Of a DNA stretch of 64,000 nt, positions 11,791 through 23,215 are shown piece after piece. Origin of the DNA: Ypsolopha sequella (taxonomy: Eukaryota; Arthropoda; Insecta; Lepidoptera; Ypsolophidae); assembly GCA_934047225.1 (NCBI GenBank), contig OW203992.1:3337501-3401500 (forward strand). Reading direction: 5' to 3'. The first letter of the stretch is position 1. Each line of letters starts with the position of its first letter. The notes below the pieces were generated by a model. That model saw nothing but the letters and a program-made list of their open reading frames with translations, did not search any database and was not told where the DNA came from. The position numbers and the translations under genes are program-made.

Positions 11791-12595
11791 TCTATATGTA
11801 CTTTTATGAAATCTCATTCTCAGTCTCATATTTCAATGACTAAAAATATAGTCAGTATTTATAATCCATCACTTAAGATCCCAAAAATGACAATCTTCTG
11901 TTCCAAAAACTAACGTTTTATTTACCCCCACTAAGGGGGGTGCTTTTCATTTAAAACTGGCAACCCAGTAGGGATGGTAAAATTATTATTACTGCTAGTA
12001 TCAGGGCTGGCAGGCGATGGTATCACGCGTTATCGCGCCGCGGCAAGCGACGCGCACCCCTACCCCCTTCAGGCGTAGAGGTGGGACACACTTGTTGATA
12101 TGTATCGATGAACTTGTTAGGAAATGTATCCCTCTTAATTCTCGTATCTCTAAATAAGAGTAAAACAATAAATTGCTGTTCAGATTGGGTCAGATCGCTT
12201 ACAAAAAAACAAGGAATGTAGCAATTTAAAAAACTGAAAGACAAAAACAATAAAAATAACAAAAGATTAAAATTAGAAAAAAAAATTAAAGGCCTGTTAT
12301 TATATATTTTGAAACTAAATTAACTAAAGTATGTACCCAATTGGTTAATTAAATTATGTGCAATAAAGTGTGTATTCATTCATTAATTTAAATTTCTTGT
12401 GAAACTTTGCTATTTACATAACTTTTGAGATGAAACTTAAAACTTGCTAAAATAAAACAAAGCAACAAAACTTTTGAACATGAATTTGTGAATAAACCAG
12501 TTAAGGAAAAATACACGATTGAATCGTGTGAGAAATTGTACAATGAATTTCCCCAGTGTCAAAATAATAACAGGATGTGTACGACATGATGAATA
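11791..12595. other. Unassigned AT-rich sequence
   Basis: No gene or repeat is recognised, apart from a short GC-rich stretch at 12010-12075 ('tatcgcgccgcggcaagcgacgcg'). Confidence 0.3.
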
Positions 12596-12596
12596 A

Positions 12597-13352
12597 CACA
12601 GCACTTGTTCTTGTATTATTATTAACTATATATTAACTTATTTTTACCCAACCGGTTTCGGTTTTACACTATCATCAATGGTTTAAAGACTAATTGGATG
12701 TTATTCCGTGCAATAAATGATAATAAACAGTGAAGTATGTCGTTAATCAATGACAAGTCAAAATGTAGGTAGAATAGCATTTAGATTATAGGCAAATAGT
12801 AGGTACAACAATAAATAAATGAATTACTACACACAAATCCTAACAACATTCTCAACCATCAACTAGACATCAATAATTCTCCAATACTGTCATATTTTAA
12901 GTAATTAAATTGGTAAAAAATTTATCCCCCAATTGATTTTTTAAATTTTTTTGTTACCTGACATCTCATGGCATTTGACATGATTAAATTTAATAGATAT
13001 AATTAACCTGACATCTAATGGCATTTGAGATAATTTTATAAATACAACTATTCCCTTTTTTTCAAATATTTATTTATTATTTGACATTTATTTAAATAAC
13101 ATATTTCATTTTCATAACTTTTCAGTTACAGCTTGTAAACTTTTCCCGACAATTGGTTAAAATTTTTTATAGTTACATCCCGAACGGTCGTTATCTAATA
13201 AGTTTAACATTTTCATGGTTATAATTGAATTTCATCAATCCACTTTTTCGCCAGGTTTCCACTAATGACATCCCCCCATCTTCAATGTTATTCTACCTAC
13301 TATTAAAAAAAAAGTTAATATACCGTGAAACAAGTACAAGTGCTGTATTACT
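12597..13352. mobile_element. Penelope-like or foldback element candidate with inverted partial terminal repeats
   Basis: The left end ACAGCACTTGTTCTTGT is repeated in inverted orientation at 13336-13352 (complement of ACAGCACTTGTACTTGT). 'GTAGGTAGAATAGCATTT' near 12765-12785 is also inverted at 13287-13305. On the minus strand, 12640-12690 reads TTGATGA..GAAACCGGTTGGG, similar to 33288-33330, where the same CGAAACCGG(T)(T/C)GGG block occurs next to a 'cacttgtactt' left end. Short inverted end repeats plus a hammerhead-like GAAACCGGT block suggest a Penelope-like element remnant. There is no RT ORF. Confidence 0.4.
12957..13045 (+). repeat. 51-bp tandem duplication
   Basis: CCTGACATCTCATGGCATTTG at 12957 recurs as CCTGACATCTAATGGCATTTG at 13007-13028, about 51 bp later, inside the element above. 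Confidence 0.6.
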
Positions 13353-13649
13353 AATCATGTTGTTATCCAAGTTTCACTAAGTGCCGACAATCGCAAGTAT
13401 TAATCATACAGGATATGAACGTGTTTTTTTCCTTATAACATCAATCAAACCGAGTTATAAATAATTATCCTACTTTGGCAAATTAGTATTACAATTTTTT
13501 AAAACTCCAAAATTACTTGGCAAAAACACTAGTACTATTCAATATTCTTTTGAAAATTTATTGAACATTATTAGAGTTAATATTGATATCTGAGATACAA
13601 ATACAATGTTCTAAAATAGTTACATTATTTACCATAAGTTACTCTAATT

Positions 13650-14045
13650 ATTTTTTCAATGCATGTGCTCGTAAAGGCCCACTTTTTATGCATCAAAACC
13701 GAACAGAAAGTCGATTATTTTGCCCTAGGGCTTTATTATTATTATTTTTTTTTTATTTGTTTACAATGGTTGGCTAACCTGCAGCCTTTCCTGTGTACCA
13801 TAGACGTTATACTTTTTTTTCCACTGTTTAACGGCTCTGGATACAGTCCTTTTGAGCCAATTATAATTTAAAGTTCACAAGATTATATTAGTTTTCATTT
13901 CCTCACACTATGCATTGAAAAATGTAGTATGATACACGGGCGTAAAAGCAATAAATTACTCGGTTACGTTTAAAACACTCGCTACACTCGTGTTTTAAAT
14001 CGTCCTCGTAATTTATTCCTTTGCGCCCTTGTAGCATAAACTACT
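13650..14045 (+). repeat. Interspersed repeat family 'CAATGCATGTGCTCG', copy 2
   Basis: Colinear with 10538-10935 from TTTTTTCAATGCATGTGCTCG to CGCCCTTGTAGCATAAACTAC. Small indels occur around the poly-T and 'tttccactgtttaacggctc' segments. Confidence 0.65.
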
Positions 14046-14751
14046 ATTTTAAATATAAACAGAAAACAAATTTTTCTATAACTAAATAGTGAGCATATAA
14101 TAATTTCCTTATTATTTGATTTTGATTCCTTAGTATTTGGATACAACCAATCCTTCAAAGGACTAGATAAACCCAACAAAAGTCTCTCTAAAACGAAACT
14201 ATCGACAACAATCTTATCTCGGCTCGCCACCCATCCCTCGGGGTGTAACCTGACTTATACCGGATAAGAATAAATACAGTAGCGCTCGCCCGCCGGAATG
14301 TGCTAATACATCCTTATCGGCCGCGACGCCCGGCACACACACACACATACACATACAATGACATTACTCCTCTTCTCTCACCCGGCGCTTACACACACAA
14401 GTGTGAGGCTGACGGTAGATCGTATCAGGAAGGGTTGATAAATGGTAAATCCTTGCGAGCTGGTAAATAGACAGTTTTTGAAATCAGTTGTGCTGAAAGA
14501 TACAGTTTAGATGATGGTGATGCGTTTTAGCAAAAACGAAATGACATATTGTCACGACAGATATCTAAAAGTGGTGACAGGGGTATTTTGCGATCAGTCA
14601 ATACTGTATTACATGTCACCTTTAATGTTAAAATTTAATTGAATGAATTGAAAACGGGAAAGAGAACTAAATAAAAAAAAAATTGGGTTTAATAATGGAG
14701 GTACACACGCATCAAAATAAGACAACTTTACCAGTTTTAATAAAATTTGTT
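14046..14751. other. Unassigned; GC-rich segment with (CA)n
   Basis: Bases 14220-14420 are GC-richer than the flanks ('agtagcgctcgcccgccgg', 'atcggccgcgacgcccgg') and contain a CA microsatellite at 14334-14358. No ORF, tRNA or repeat match is seen. It could be unique host sequence such as a regulatory element, but this is only a compositional observation. Confidence 0.3.
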
Positions 14752-14826
14752 TTTAGGGTTCCGTACCCGCGGGAAGCCAAACGGGATCCTATTACTAAGC
14801 CGTCCGTCCGTCTGTCTGTTACACGG
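14752..14826 (-). mobile_element. SINE (CGGCCAAG-core family) 3' fragment
   Basis: TTTAGGGTTCCGTACCCGCG followed by 'gatcctattactaag' and CCGTCCGTCCGTCTGTCTGT is the complement of the 3' end of the element at 1391. Confidence 0.6.
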
Positions 14827-15054
14827 GTTTACGAGTATATATTGGGTTTATAGCTTCAGTCGTTAGCCAGTTGAAATTTTCATAGAATACGTGTTACTAT
14901 GATCTCTTTCACGGCAAATGATAAAAATTAAATAAATTGAATTACAAAAAATTACGAAAAAAAAAAACGTTATTTGTTTCGGCTTTATTCTAATTCCTGT
15001 GATACATACTTGTTTCAAATTTGGCCAAATTTAAGACAAGCTAACTGTAAAATA

Positions 15055-15106
15055 AAACCCGCCAAGTACGAGTCCGGCCTCGCTCTTTTAGGGTTCCGTA
15101 CATATG
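15055..15106 (+). mobile_element. SINE (CGGCCAAG-core family) 5' core fragment
   Basis: AAACCCGCCAAGTACGAGTC followed by 'tagggttccgtac' corresponds to the 5' core and first conserved block with an internal deletion. Confidence 0.5.
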
Positions 15107-15380
15107 ACCAATTATTTCAAACTAGATATTTATTTAATTTTAGGTAATACTTTAATTATGTCAGACATAAAAACTGCAAAATTAAGTTGGTTGAGTATTT
15201 GGAAATGTTACCCTAAAACTTCATTATAAATCGGCGTTCATGGAACATAATATACAGAAATTTCAAATTGCTAACTGCTTTGGCCTTTGAGATAGACCCC
15301 ACAACAAAAATGGTCTAAAATGGAACTTTGATAGTTGTTGTTTACCATAATGATTTTAGGGTTTTACACCCGTATTGTGT

Positions 15381-15506
15381 GGTGGTACGGAACCCTTTGT
15401 GCGTAAGTCCGACTTGCACTTGGCCAAATTATTTTACCAACATGGTGGTACGGAACCCTTTGTGCGTGAGTCCGACTTGCACTTGGCCAAATTATTTTAC
15501 CAACAT
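15381..15506 (-). repeat. Two tandem 63-bp units containing the SINE core
   Basis: The unit starts GGTGGTACGGAACCCTTTGT at 15381 and again at 15444, ending 'ttttaccaacat' both times. It differs by one visible base (gcgtaag/gcgtgag). Each unit contains, in reverse complement, the conserved 5' core (TGGCCAAGTGCAAGTCGGAC) joined to GGGTTCCGTACC. Open frames on both strands here are by-products of the duplication. Confidence 0.8.
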
Positions 15507-15509
15507 AGT

Positions 15510-16137
15510 CCCCAAGGTGCCAACTGGAATTGTTATCAGAAGCCAAACAGCCTCGCCTCAGCAAGTGATAACGGAATTAATTACTTTTAATGAAAAACAA
15601 TATGGCCGACAAATGTGTGTTTTTCATAAACTCTCATCAAGATGACGTAGCTCATTGAGCTAATAAAAGCCTACATGGGTTCTAATAGGCCTTTTTATAA
15701 AAAATAAAAAAAAATTACTTCCGTAAACCGAAAACAAGGAAAAAATATATTATCATTCATTTTAAATTCTGAAATTGTATTATAGAAATAACCGAACATA
15801 TGCATTACTCGAGACCCTCAAAACTCGAAGCTTTAAAAATACTTGGTAATTGCATAAAAAGAACTTGATGTTGTATTATATGATGCGATCGCGACTTGAA
15901 CTAAACTATGAATCCAATTAATGAAGTACATAACAACACATTATTTGCTTGACCATAAAAGATTACTATAATTATTTTTTAATGAAAATGTTTTTTTTTG
16001 AGTTGAGTGATTTTTCGTAGGGGAAAATCTCATCGGTTCGTCTTACCGACATGCTAATGTTAACTTACATAGTTTTGAATTTTCTTTTCTGTCGGAAGTC
16101 TCCATGACTGCCTATCTTTCTTATTATTTCTATTATA
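15510..16137. other. Unassigned AT-rich sequence
   Basis: No gene or repeat is recognised between the duplicated SINE core and the palindrome at 16138. Confidence 0.3.
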
Positions 16138-16311
16138 TGTAGTTAATATATATATATATATATATATATACACTTAATAAAATAAAATTTAAGTTAAAAA
16201 TTTAATTTAATCTGGGTCCGGCATCAGTCACATTGTGACATTGTGACTGATGCCGGACCCAGGATAGGGCCCGAAATATATCTCACAATAACTTAAATTT
16301 TATTTTATTAA

Positions 16312-16350
<39 letters not shown>

Positions 16351-16357
16351 CTACATT
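16138..16357. mobile_element. Palindromic foldback element with (TA)n arms
   Basis: 'tgtagttaata' plus (TA)n at the left mirrors (TA)n plus 'tattaactaca' at the right. Inside, CACTTAATAAAATAAAATTT (16171-16190) mirrors the complement at 16289-16314. The centre holds two opposed 'gtccggcatcagtcaca' blocks. The left half lacks the GAAATATATC half of the motif, having 'aaatttaatttaat' instead. Same family as 23177-23341, 52636-52786 and 53131-53839. Confidence 0.75.
16240..16289 (+). ncRNA. Hammerhead-like RNA fold (variant core)
   Basis: Order 5'-3': ATTGTGA (16240-16246), CTGATG (16247-16252), CC, GGACCC, loop, GGGCCC, GAAA (16273-16276), TATATC, TCACAAT (16283-16289). The outer strands form a perfect 7-bp helix and the inner strands a 6-bp helix with one A.C mismatch. 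CUGAUG...GAAA between two helices with a short third A/U element and a C before the closing helix is the layout of a hammerhead ribozyme, but the usual A after CUGAUG is replaced by CC. Whether it folds or cleaves is unknown. Confidence 0.45.
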
Positions 16358-16508
16358 TAAAGACAAACTAGTCAATTAATAACATTTATTTATATTTCTA
16401 TTATACCTATATAAATGCCAAATAAAAAGCTTAAATATGTGCATTTATTATCTTTATTAATATTATGACTTTAATAATATAAATAAAATAAAAATAAAAT
16501 ATAATATA

Positions 16509-16865
16509 TTTCGTCACGACATGAATCCCCGAGGGGTGTCAGAGGTGTTCCAAGTGTAAACTGTGAAAACGCCAGTCACAGTTCATTCTTGTTACACCCG
16601 CGTTTCACCGACTATTACGAGTATTACGTCCCAACACGTGATAGGTGGTGAGCCCTATCGCCGTACTTCAGGCACAAATAAATACACGCTTTTTAGGGCA
16701 TCAGGTTTCTTTACGATGTTTTTCTTCACCGTTCAGCAAGTGGTAAGTAAGAACAAATACTATGCACATAAATTCCGAAAAACTTAATGGTGCATGTCCG
16801 ACCGGGGATCAAACCAGGATGTCAAGATTGAGAGGCCAGCGTTCTACCCCTGAGCTACCGCCGCT
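16509..16865 (-). mobile_element. tRNA-derived SINE, full-length
   Basis: On the minus strand it begins GGCGGTAGCTCAGGGGTAGA (A box) and reaches GGTTTGATCCC (B box) about 45 bases later. It then runs through 'aacatcgtaaagaaacctg', 'gtacggcgatagggctcacc' and 'acacctctgacacccctcgg', ending near 'attcatgtcgtgacg'. The copy at 30541-30896 is colinear. An internal Pol III promoter is expected of this class. It resembles the SINEs described from noctuid moths (HaSE type), a name recalled rather than verified. Confidence 0.8.
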
Positions 16866-16909
16866 AAAATTTAATTTAATAATACTATCAACTTATTGAT
16901 GACTTTTCG

Positions 16910-17294
16910 TTAAGGTGATATACCGTGCTAGCATAGGTCCCCGTTACTCCAGGCAGAAAGACCCGCAGTGCGAAAGGGACGGAATCGGGGAAAATTGTCA
17001 AAAAGTCGGTTTTAAATTATTTTAAAAGTAACTAAAATAGCTACAAAAAATTCCATAACCAGTAATTTAGGTGTAGTTAAAACCCATCTAAATAAATATT
17101 TTTCAAGTCTGTGTGCTATCCTAATTTGTCAGAATATCAAAATCGAATGAAATTCCTCCTATCGCGTTTCTGATAGACCAAAATCTAGTAAAAGGTCCCA
17201 AAATTGTTATACTAATTTATTTTACTTGGAACTTCATTAAAAGAGCAGATAAATAACTTTAAAAAGTGTCAATTTTCACGGTATAGCCCCTTAA
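16910..17294. mobile_element. TTAA-flanked MITE, 385 bp
   Basis: TTAAGGTGATATACCGTG at the left mirrors the complement of TTAAGGGGCTATACCGTG at the right, with TTAA at both edges. Diverged member of the family at 3828, 33557 and 59785. Confidence 0.65.
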
Positions 17295-18036
17295 GAACTA
17301 CCAACAAGAGAATTTACAATAATTTTGTCTAATAGATGCTGCTGTAGTAGTTGCTACAACGCTGAAAGCTACGGCGTAGCACTTCGTAGCAATTTCCCTC
17401 AACACTGGTGTAGTGAAGTTAGAAATTTGCCATTCTAAATTATTGTCATTGTTGTTTTTTTACTTCTGTTTTTTTAAGATTTAGTTTGGTTGGATGTTGT
17501 GTTCTTTTATATATGCATCCTATTTGATGTAGGCATACTCAAATGTCATGTGTCATTGAATAAAGATCAGTGTCAAACTGACAAGCTTGCATTTCACTTC
17601 AGTCGGTGGTTAGATAACTTGAGCGATTGAAAAAGACTGCGAATCACAACCACGGCAGTCGAGAAGTTAAATAATTTTGGAACAATAGGACCACATATAT
17701 TTTGGTCGGCTTAAACTCATATTATTACAAAGGTTCAAAGTAATAATAAGAAAAAAAATGAGGCAGGCTTCCAGGTATTTTAGTAGATCTAGATTATAAC
17801 TAGATTAGTGGGAGTGTTGCAAACGACTTTCTTACGTGTTACGTGTAAACTTAAGTGGGTTGCAGTAATTTTGCCTTATCGGTGTCTATCGGAAAGATCT
17901 AGTTTCGGAAAGAAATTATACATGAAGTAAAAATAGTTTTCATCGAGTAATAATGGCGATGATCAAGGATTTTTATAAAACTCCGATTCGACTAAGATTT
18001 ATAGCAATATCCATCGCATGAGCATCTCTAAATATT
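17295..18036. other. Unassigned sequence
   Basis: A patch near 17335-17400 carries repeated 'gtagc/gctac' words ('gctacaacgctgaaagctacggcgtagcac'), a feature also seen near 46660-46750. No gene is supported. Confidence 0.3.
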
Positions 18037-18294
18037 ATATAAGTTATTTCAATTTAAATGGAAAGTAATTTAGTAGGTGATTCAGTATCGTTAATACATC
18101 ACATTCCATTGCAAAGTACTTTTTTTTGCGCGACCTTTTTCTTCACTTGTACTGAGTCAGCTGATTGGACCACTTTGTACTGAGAAGTGAAAAAAAAGTT
18201 CGCGCAAAAAAAAGTGCTTTGCAGTGGAATGTGGTGTATTAAAGATACTGAATCACCTCCTAAATTACTTCCATTTAAATTGAAAGACCTTATA
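18037..18294. mobile_element. Palindromic MITE, copy 1 (~258 bp)
   Basis: The termini TTTCAATTTAAATGGAAAGT and the complement face each other. The arms include 'ggtgattcagtatcgttaat' and 'cacattccactgcaaagcac', complementary for about 120 bp. Partner copy at 31246-31510. Confidence 0.8.
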
Positions 18295-18837
18295 TATTAT
18301 TTCATTTATTTATTCTTATTGCACACAGAAAACTTAATTCTAAATTATATAATAAGGTTATGTACAATGGCGTGCTTATCTCAATAATGAGATTTCTTTC
18401 AGCAAACCAAGGGTGATAGAGATATTTGATATAAATAAGATATTCATATTGTGCACGATAATACTTATACAGAAACAAGATTAAATTAATAGTAGATACC
18501 TAATAGTTAAAAATAATAATAAACTACATAAAATTTACATGCCTACATAATATAAATAAATGTTATTAGACAATGTAAAAAATCAAAACGCAATACGGGG
18601 TACCGTCGCGTAACCCTGTTTGCCTCTGAAGAAACTATACGATTACAGTGAAACTAATCAGACGAAATCCGACTCATACCTATATTGTGAGTAGTAAGTT
18701 GTAAAAAAAAAAAACAATTATCGTAGCTTAATTCCTAAAATTTTTTTTTCTTGGAATATATATACGCCATTTCAGATCAGAGTATTCATTATTATGGTAT
18801 ATAATTTGATCATAATTTGTTCATGATTTTTTTTATG

Positions 18838-19172
18838 ATTTTCAGATATGACGTCACTTGGGGCATTTTAGGCATTATACCGATTGTGGATCTTTGCTTT
18901 GCTTATAAAAAAGTGGTCTGTCTCTGTCTGTATTTTCATCTGTCATGCATCTGTTAGATCAGGTGGAAGCAAATTATTATAAATTTATCTTGATAGTAAA
19001 GGACACATGTCATTTGTAAGCAGCGTTTTCTCAAGTGACGTCACACGAAGTCAAATAGAAGTCCCACCTTTTTCGTAAAAATATTCATCATCATTAGGTT
19101 TTTTAGACCACAAGTTCTAAAGTATTTGAACTAATTATTAACTAAAATCTCGAAATGGTTTTCGAATTGACA
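18838..19172 (+). repeat. Shared ~320-bp repeat, copy 1
   Basis: It contains 'agtggtctgtctctgtctgt', 'ttataaatttatcttgatag', 'caagtgacgtcac' and 'aaatctcgaaatggttttcg' in the same order as the complement of 56818-57133. Both ends are unknown. No ORF is present. Confidence 0.6.
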
Positions 19173-19302
19173 CACAGATGTCCCGCCCGTCTCCACATAA
19201 GTCTCGCGATTTGTTTACCGACATCTTCAACTCTAGTTAGTGTACACGATCTACGCGCATGCGTTCTTGTACGCGTTTTCTTTTTCTCATTTTTCATAAA
19301 AT

Positions 19303-20329
19303 CATTAGTTGAAAAGATGACAATTACACGCAAAAACGATATTTTTGATAGTCATAAATTATTAGTTGAAAAGATGACAATTACATGCAAAGACGATATT
19401 TTTGATAGTCATAAATGATTAGTTGAAAAGATGACAATTACACGCAAAGACGATATTTTTGATAGTCATAAATCATTAGTTAAAAAGATGACAATTACAC
19501 GCAAAAACGATATTTTTGATAGTCATAAATGATTAGTTGAAAAGATGACAATTACACGCAAAGACGATATTTTTGATAGTCATAAATCATTAGTTGAAAA
19601 GATGACAATTACACGCAAAGACGATATTTTTGATAGTCATAAATGATTAGTTGAAAAGATGACAATTACACGCAAAGACGATATTTTTGATAGTCATAAA
19701 TCATTAGTTAAAAAGATGACAATTACACGCAAAGACGATATTTTTGATAGTCATAAATCATTAGTTAAAAAGATGACAATTACACGCAAAGACGATATTT
19801 TTGATAGTCATAAATTATTAGATGAAAAGATGACAATTACACGCAAAAACGATATTTTTGATAGTCATAAATCATTAGTTGAAAAGATGACAATTACACG
19901 CAAAGACGATATTTTTGATAGTCATAAATTATTAGTTGAAAAGATGACAATTACACGCAAAGACGATATTTTTGATGGTCATAAATGATTAGTTGAAAAG
20001 ATGACAATTACACGCAAAGACGACATTTTTGATAGTCATAAATGATTAGTTGAAAAGATGACAATTACACGCAAAGACGATATTTTTGATAGTCATAAAT
20101 CATTAGTTGAAAAGATGACAATTACACGCAAAGACGATATTTTTGATAGTCATAAATCATTAGTTGAAAAGATGACAATTACACGCAAAGACGACATTTT
20201 TGATAGTCATAAATGATTAGTTGAAAAGATGACAATAACACGCAAAGACGATATTTCTGATAGTCATAAATTATTACTTGAAAAGATGACAATTACACGC
20301 AAAGACGATATTTTTGATAGTCATAAATC
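19303..20329 (+). repeat. 57-bp minisatellite, 18 head-to-tail units
   Basis: Unit landmark CAATTACACGCAAAGACGAT begins at 19321 and recurs every 57 bp to 20290 (17 steps, so 18 units). Units are nearly identical. The recurrent variants are AAAAAC for AAAGAC, TTAAAAAG for TTGAAAAG, and one base in AAAT(C/G/T)ATT. Because 57 is divisible by three, one frame reads a 19-residue repeat MTITRKDDIFDSHK-LVEK across units. The C and T variants keep this frame open as Ser or Leu, while the G variant creates TGA. No spacers separate the units, so it is not a CRISPR. No start or splice context supports translation. Confidence 0.95.
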
Positions 20330-20763
20330 AAATATTATGTTTCTGTCAACCATTGAAACAGTGGTGCGGCTTATTATAAAATTCAGCTTCGCTTCGTTTC
20401 ATATCGAATGACTCTTGTTAGAGTAGCTCCCATTATGTATTTTTGTGTCTTTATATAGGAAATATAGGAATGTAAATATTTTGCTAAAGTATAGATAACT
20501 TTGTAAAGCAAGTTATCGTGAAACTGTCTGTAAGCGTAACAATAAAACGAGAATTAAATAAGGTTCTGTCTACACAACTCCAGGCTGCACTGAAGGTCGT
20601 GTGTGAACACTTCCTTGTGAGATAGTGTAATTGAGTTTTCAATGTGACCTTGCCCTAATTTTCATGGCAATAGATAACTGATAGTTACAACAAAGAATTT
20701 AACATGTTAATAGCTTATAGATGTCACCGCAATGACTTTGCAACGTTCCGCATTATTTGGTTA

Positions 20764-21180
20764 AAATTCAAATTCAAAATTCAAAAATTTATTTTGCAAA
20801 ATAGCTATACATAATACACTTTTTACACGTCAAATTTAATCTAATAAAATAATAAATTTACATGAACTAAATTAAAGGTTTATTTAATTTATGTAACAAA
20901 ATATATATATAAGATTAAAATGATAGGTAATAATTTATATTATACAAGGGGAAATCCAATCAACCGCCCGAACCCATACCGGAGACCCGGCCAGGGACCA
21001 GGAACAAGGTTCAATGATCACCAACCGAGCCCCCAGCACGAATCCAGGCGGCCGACCAAACATCCTATATACTACATACTAATAGGTTACATATATAGAT
21101 ACATGCCTACCTCCGCCCATTCGATTAGTCTTGCTAAGAAGAAGGGCAAGAAACTTAGCAAGTGAGTGATATCCTTAAGG
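20764..21180 (-). mobile_element. LINE 3' region fragment
   Basis: On plus it starts with the run 'caaattcaaaattcaaaaatttatttt', a tail common at the 3' ends of lepidopteran Jockey-type LINEs in reverse orientation. It ends near 'cttgctaagaagaagggcaag', whose complement (CTTGCCCTTCTTCTTAGCAAG) is a typical block before such tails. No coding remnant is legible. Confidence 0.45.
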
Positions 21181-21379
21181 GTCCGTATAAGGTCAGATGC
21201 ACAACTTCAAATTACCATTTTACATTGCGCAACATTGTGTACTATTTATTGACCGAATAAGTAATTATCGACATTACCTCAATTTATTAGATCACAGCAC
21301 TACCGCATTCCTCAGACAGGACATGAACTCGCGCGCGATATGTACTGTTAAAGAATACATGGAAAAGTATTTAATTCGC

Positions 21380-21510
21380 GAGTACTCAACTACTAATCCG
21401 GAGGTCACGGGTTCAAATCCCAGAGGGGCGGATTTGTATGCGGTCTTCGGAAGGGACGTTAATCTGGTCCTGTCAGATATGTAGCACTGAATCGACACCA
21501 ATATCTAGTT
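21380..21510 (+). mobile_element. tRNA-derived SINE fragment, second family
   Basis: A B box (GGTTCAAATCCC, 21413-21424) is followed by 'gcggtcttcggaagggacgttaat', which resembles the body of a common butterfly/moth SINE. The A-box half is not recognisable, so it is not a functional tRNA. Open frames across it give the usual spurious B-box translations. Confidence 0.5.
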
Positions 21511-21649
21511 AAGTAAGTAAACACAGAGTCTTGCGTCTTTTTCTTAGTATTGTTTTTTATAAATTGATTATCATGTTAGTTACTAGTGTAAAATTATGTA
21601 TATTTATTGTTTATCATAGTAAAATCCGTTATTGGCTCTATTAGCTGAT

Positions 21650-21836
21650 GTAATATTTAGTTAATGTTTACTGTATGTGCTGTGGATTTTCATAAAAAAA
21701 TAATTGCTGGTTGCCTGGAAGATATTGCTATTAGCAATATGTGCCGCCTTTGTACACAATGTCTGTCTTTTATGTGAAAATGTGTTGTAAATTATGTTTG
21801 CAAAGGTAGAAAAAGTGTAATAAATAAATAAATCTG
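21650..21836 (+). mobile_element. LINE 3' end
   Basis: 'tggttgcctggaagatattgc', 'tattagcaatatgtgccgcc' and a terminal 'gtaataaataaataaat' make a typical lepidopteran LINE 3' terminus, including a small hairpin (attgctattagcaat). Confidence 0.5.
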
Positions 21837-21982
21837 TAGGTTTATATTTGTGCCCGAAGTATTAAGCTCCATCACGCTGGGATGTAATAATCGTCGATGA
21901 AATGTGGTGGGTGTGATTTGTATTTCACATATTTAGGAACATCACTGACACCCCCTCCGGGTTTCATGTCGTCACGATGTAC
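21837..21982 (+). mobile_element. tRNA-derived SINE, 5'-truncated
   Basis: It matches the 3' half of the element at 30541: 'atttgtgcccgaagta', 'catcacgctgggatgtaa', 'aacatcactgacacccc', 'ttcatgtcgtcacgatg'. Confidence 0.65.
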
Positions 21983-22409
21983 CTAGACATTGCCAGTAAT
22001 ACAGAAACTTCTGAAAAATTTCTAATTACGACCTATCGAGGAGGTAATTTGCCGTGTTACGACGTAATTCTTGTCTACCCAAAGGACGCCCAAACTCCAC
22101 TGATAAAACACCTTATATCCGGCAAAGCAACAGGCTGTCACACATCAACTACTCAATTCACTCCGTAAACGTACGTAATAGGGTCTAAATTGCTTTGGAG
22201 TATAGAATCTACGAAGGTTTTAGCTGATTCACACCGTCAGTTTAGGGTTTAAAGTACATTTTAGAGTGTTTTAAGTTGTTTGGATAGATGTTCGGTAATT
22301 CAAGGATAAATATCTGTTTATTTGTTGAGGAACTGAGAAATTTGTTATTGATTTATAAGAAAATACATTTTTTTATCAAAAGCTCGTTTATATAATAATA
22401 GTTTTAAAA

Positions 22410-22860
22410 TAGTAGTTTATGCTACTAGGGCGAAAAGGAATAAACTACGAGGACAATTTAGAGGATTTAGACAATTTACGAGGACAAACAATACGCTCGT
22501 GTTTTAAACGTAACGGAGTAATTTATTACTTTTACGCCCGTGTATCATACTACGTTTTTCAATGCATAGTGTGAGAAAATGAAACAAATATAATCAAAGA
22601 AAACAATTTAATTATTAAAGTTGAAAGTTACATTGTTACAATTTTGCAAGTTAATGATTGGCTCAAAAGGACTGTATCCAGAGTCATTAAACAATGGAAA
22701 AACAAGTATAAAATTTTTTGGTACACAGGAAAGGTTGCAGGTTAGCCAACTTCTCGTAAATAAATATAAAAAAAAAGCCCTAGGGCAAAATAATCGACTT
22801 TCTGTTCGGTTTTGATGCATAAAAAGTGGGCCTTTACGAGCACTTGCATTGAAAAAACTT
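22410..22860 (-). repeat. Interspersed repeat family 'CAATGCATGTGCTCG', copy 3
   Basis: Reverse orientation, from 'gtttatgctactagggcg' to 'tacgagcacttgcattgaaa'. The homology continues to about 23002 ('gaagtttatcagctaaacttcag' to 'aatgcggctacaatagc') in parallel with copy 4 at 62093, so the long form is about 590 bp. Confidence 0.65.
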
Positions 22861-23215
22861 TACGAGTGTTTATCGTTTTAGGTGAAGTTTATCAGCTAAA
22901 CTTCAGTCTTGCTCTAACGCTTTTGTTTTTTGAATCTCTTTCCTGCTCTAATCAACTGCGTGCGCTTAAAACTTCAATTATTTTGAAAATGCGGCTACAA
23001 TAGCTTAAACTATATATTTTTTAATGTTATAATGATAGTTTTATTTGGTAAGTGTCTGCGTGTGTTAGATTTTTATAATCAGTTTTGAAATATGGAAGCT
23101 GAATCACTTTTTCCTTGAAATTCATACTTTTTTAAATGTAAATAAATATTGAAAATTGACCCTTAGTCTTTTAAATTATTATAATTACATAGGAAAACAG
23201 TTAAATTAAATTTTA

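Noticed and set aside
19303..20329. CRISPR array
   Set aside because: Units are contiguous with no unique spacers, and the sequence is eukaryotic. It is a minisatellite.
21380..21470. Functional tRNA gene
   Set aside because: Only the B box is good. A box, acceptor and anticodon arms are not present; the context is SINE-like.
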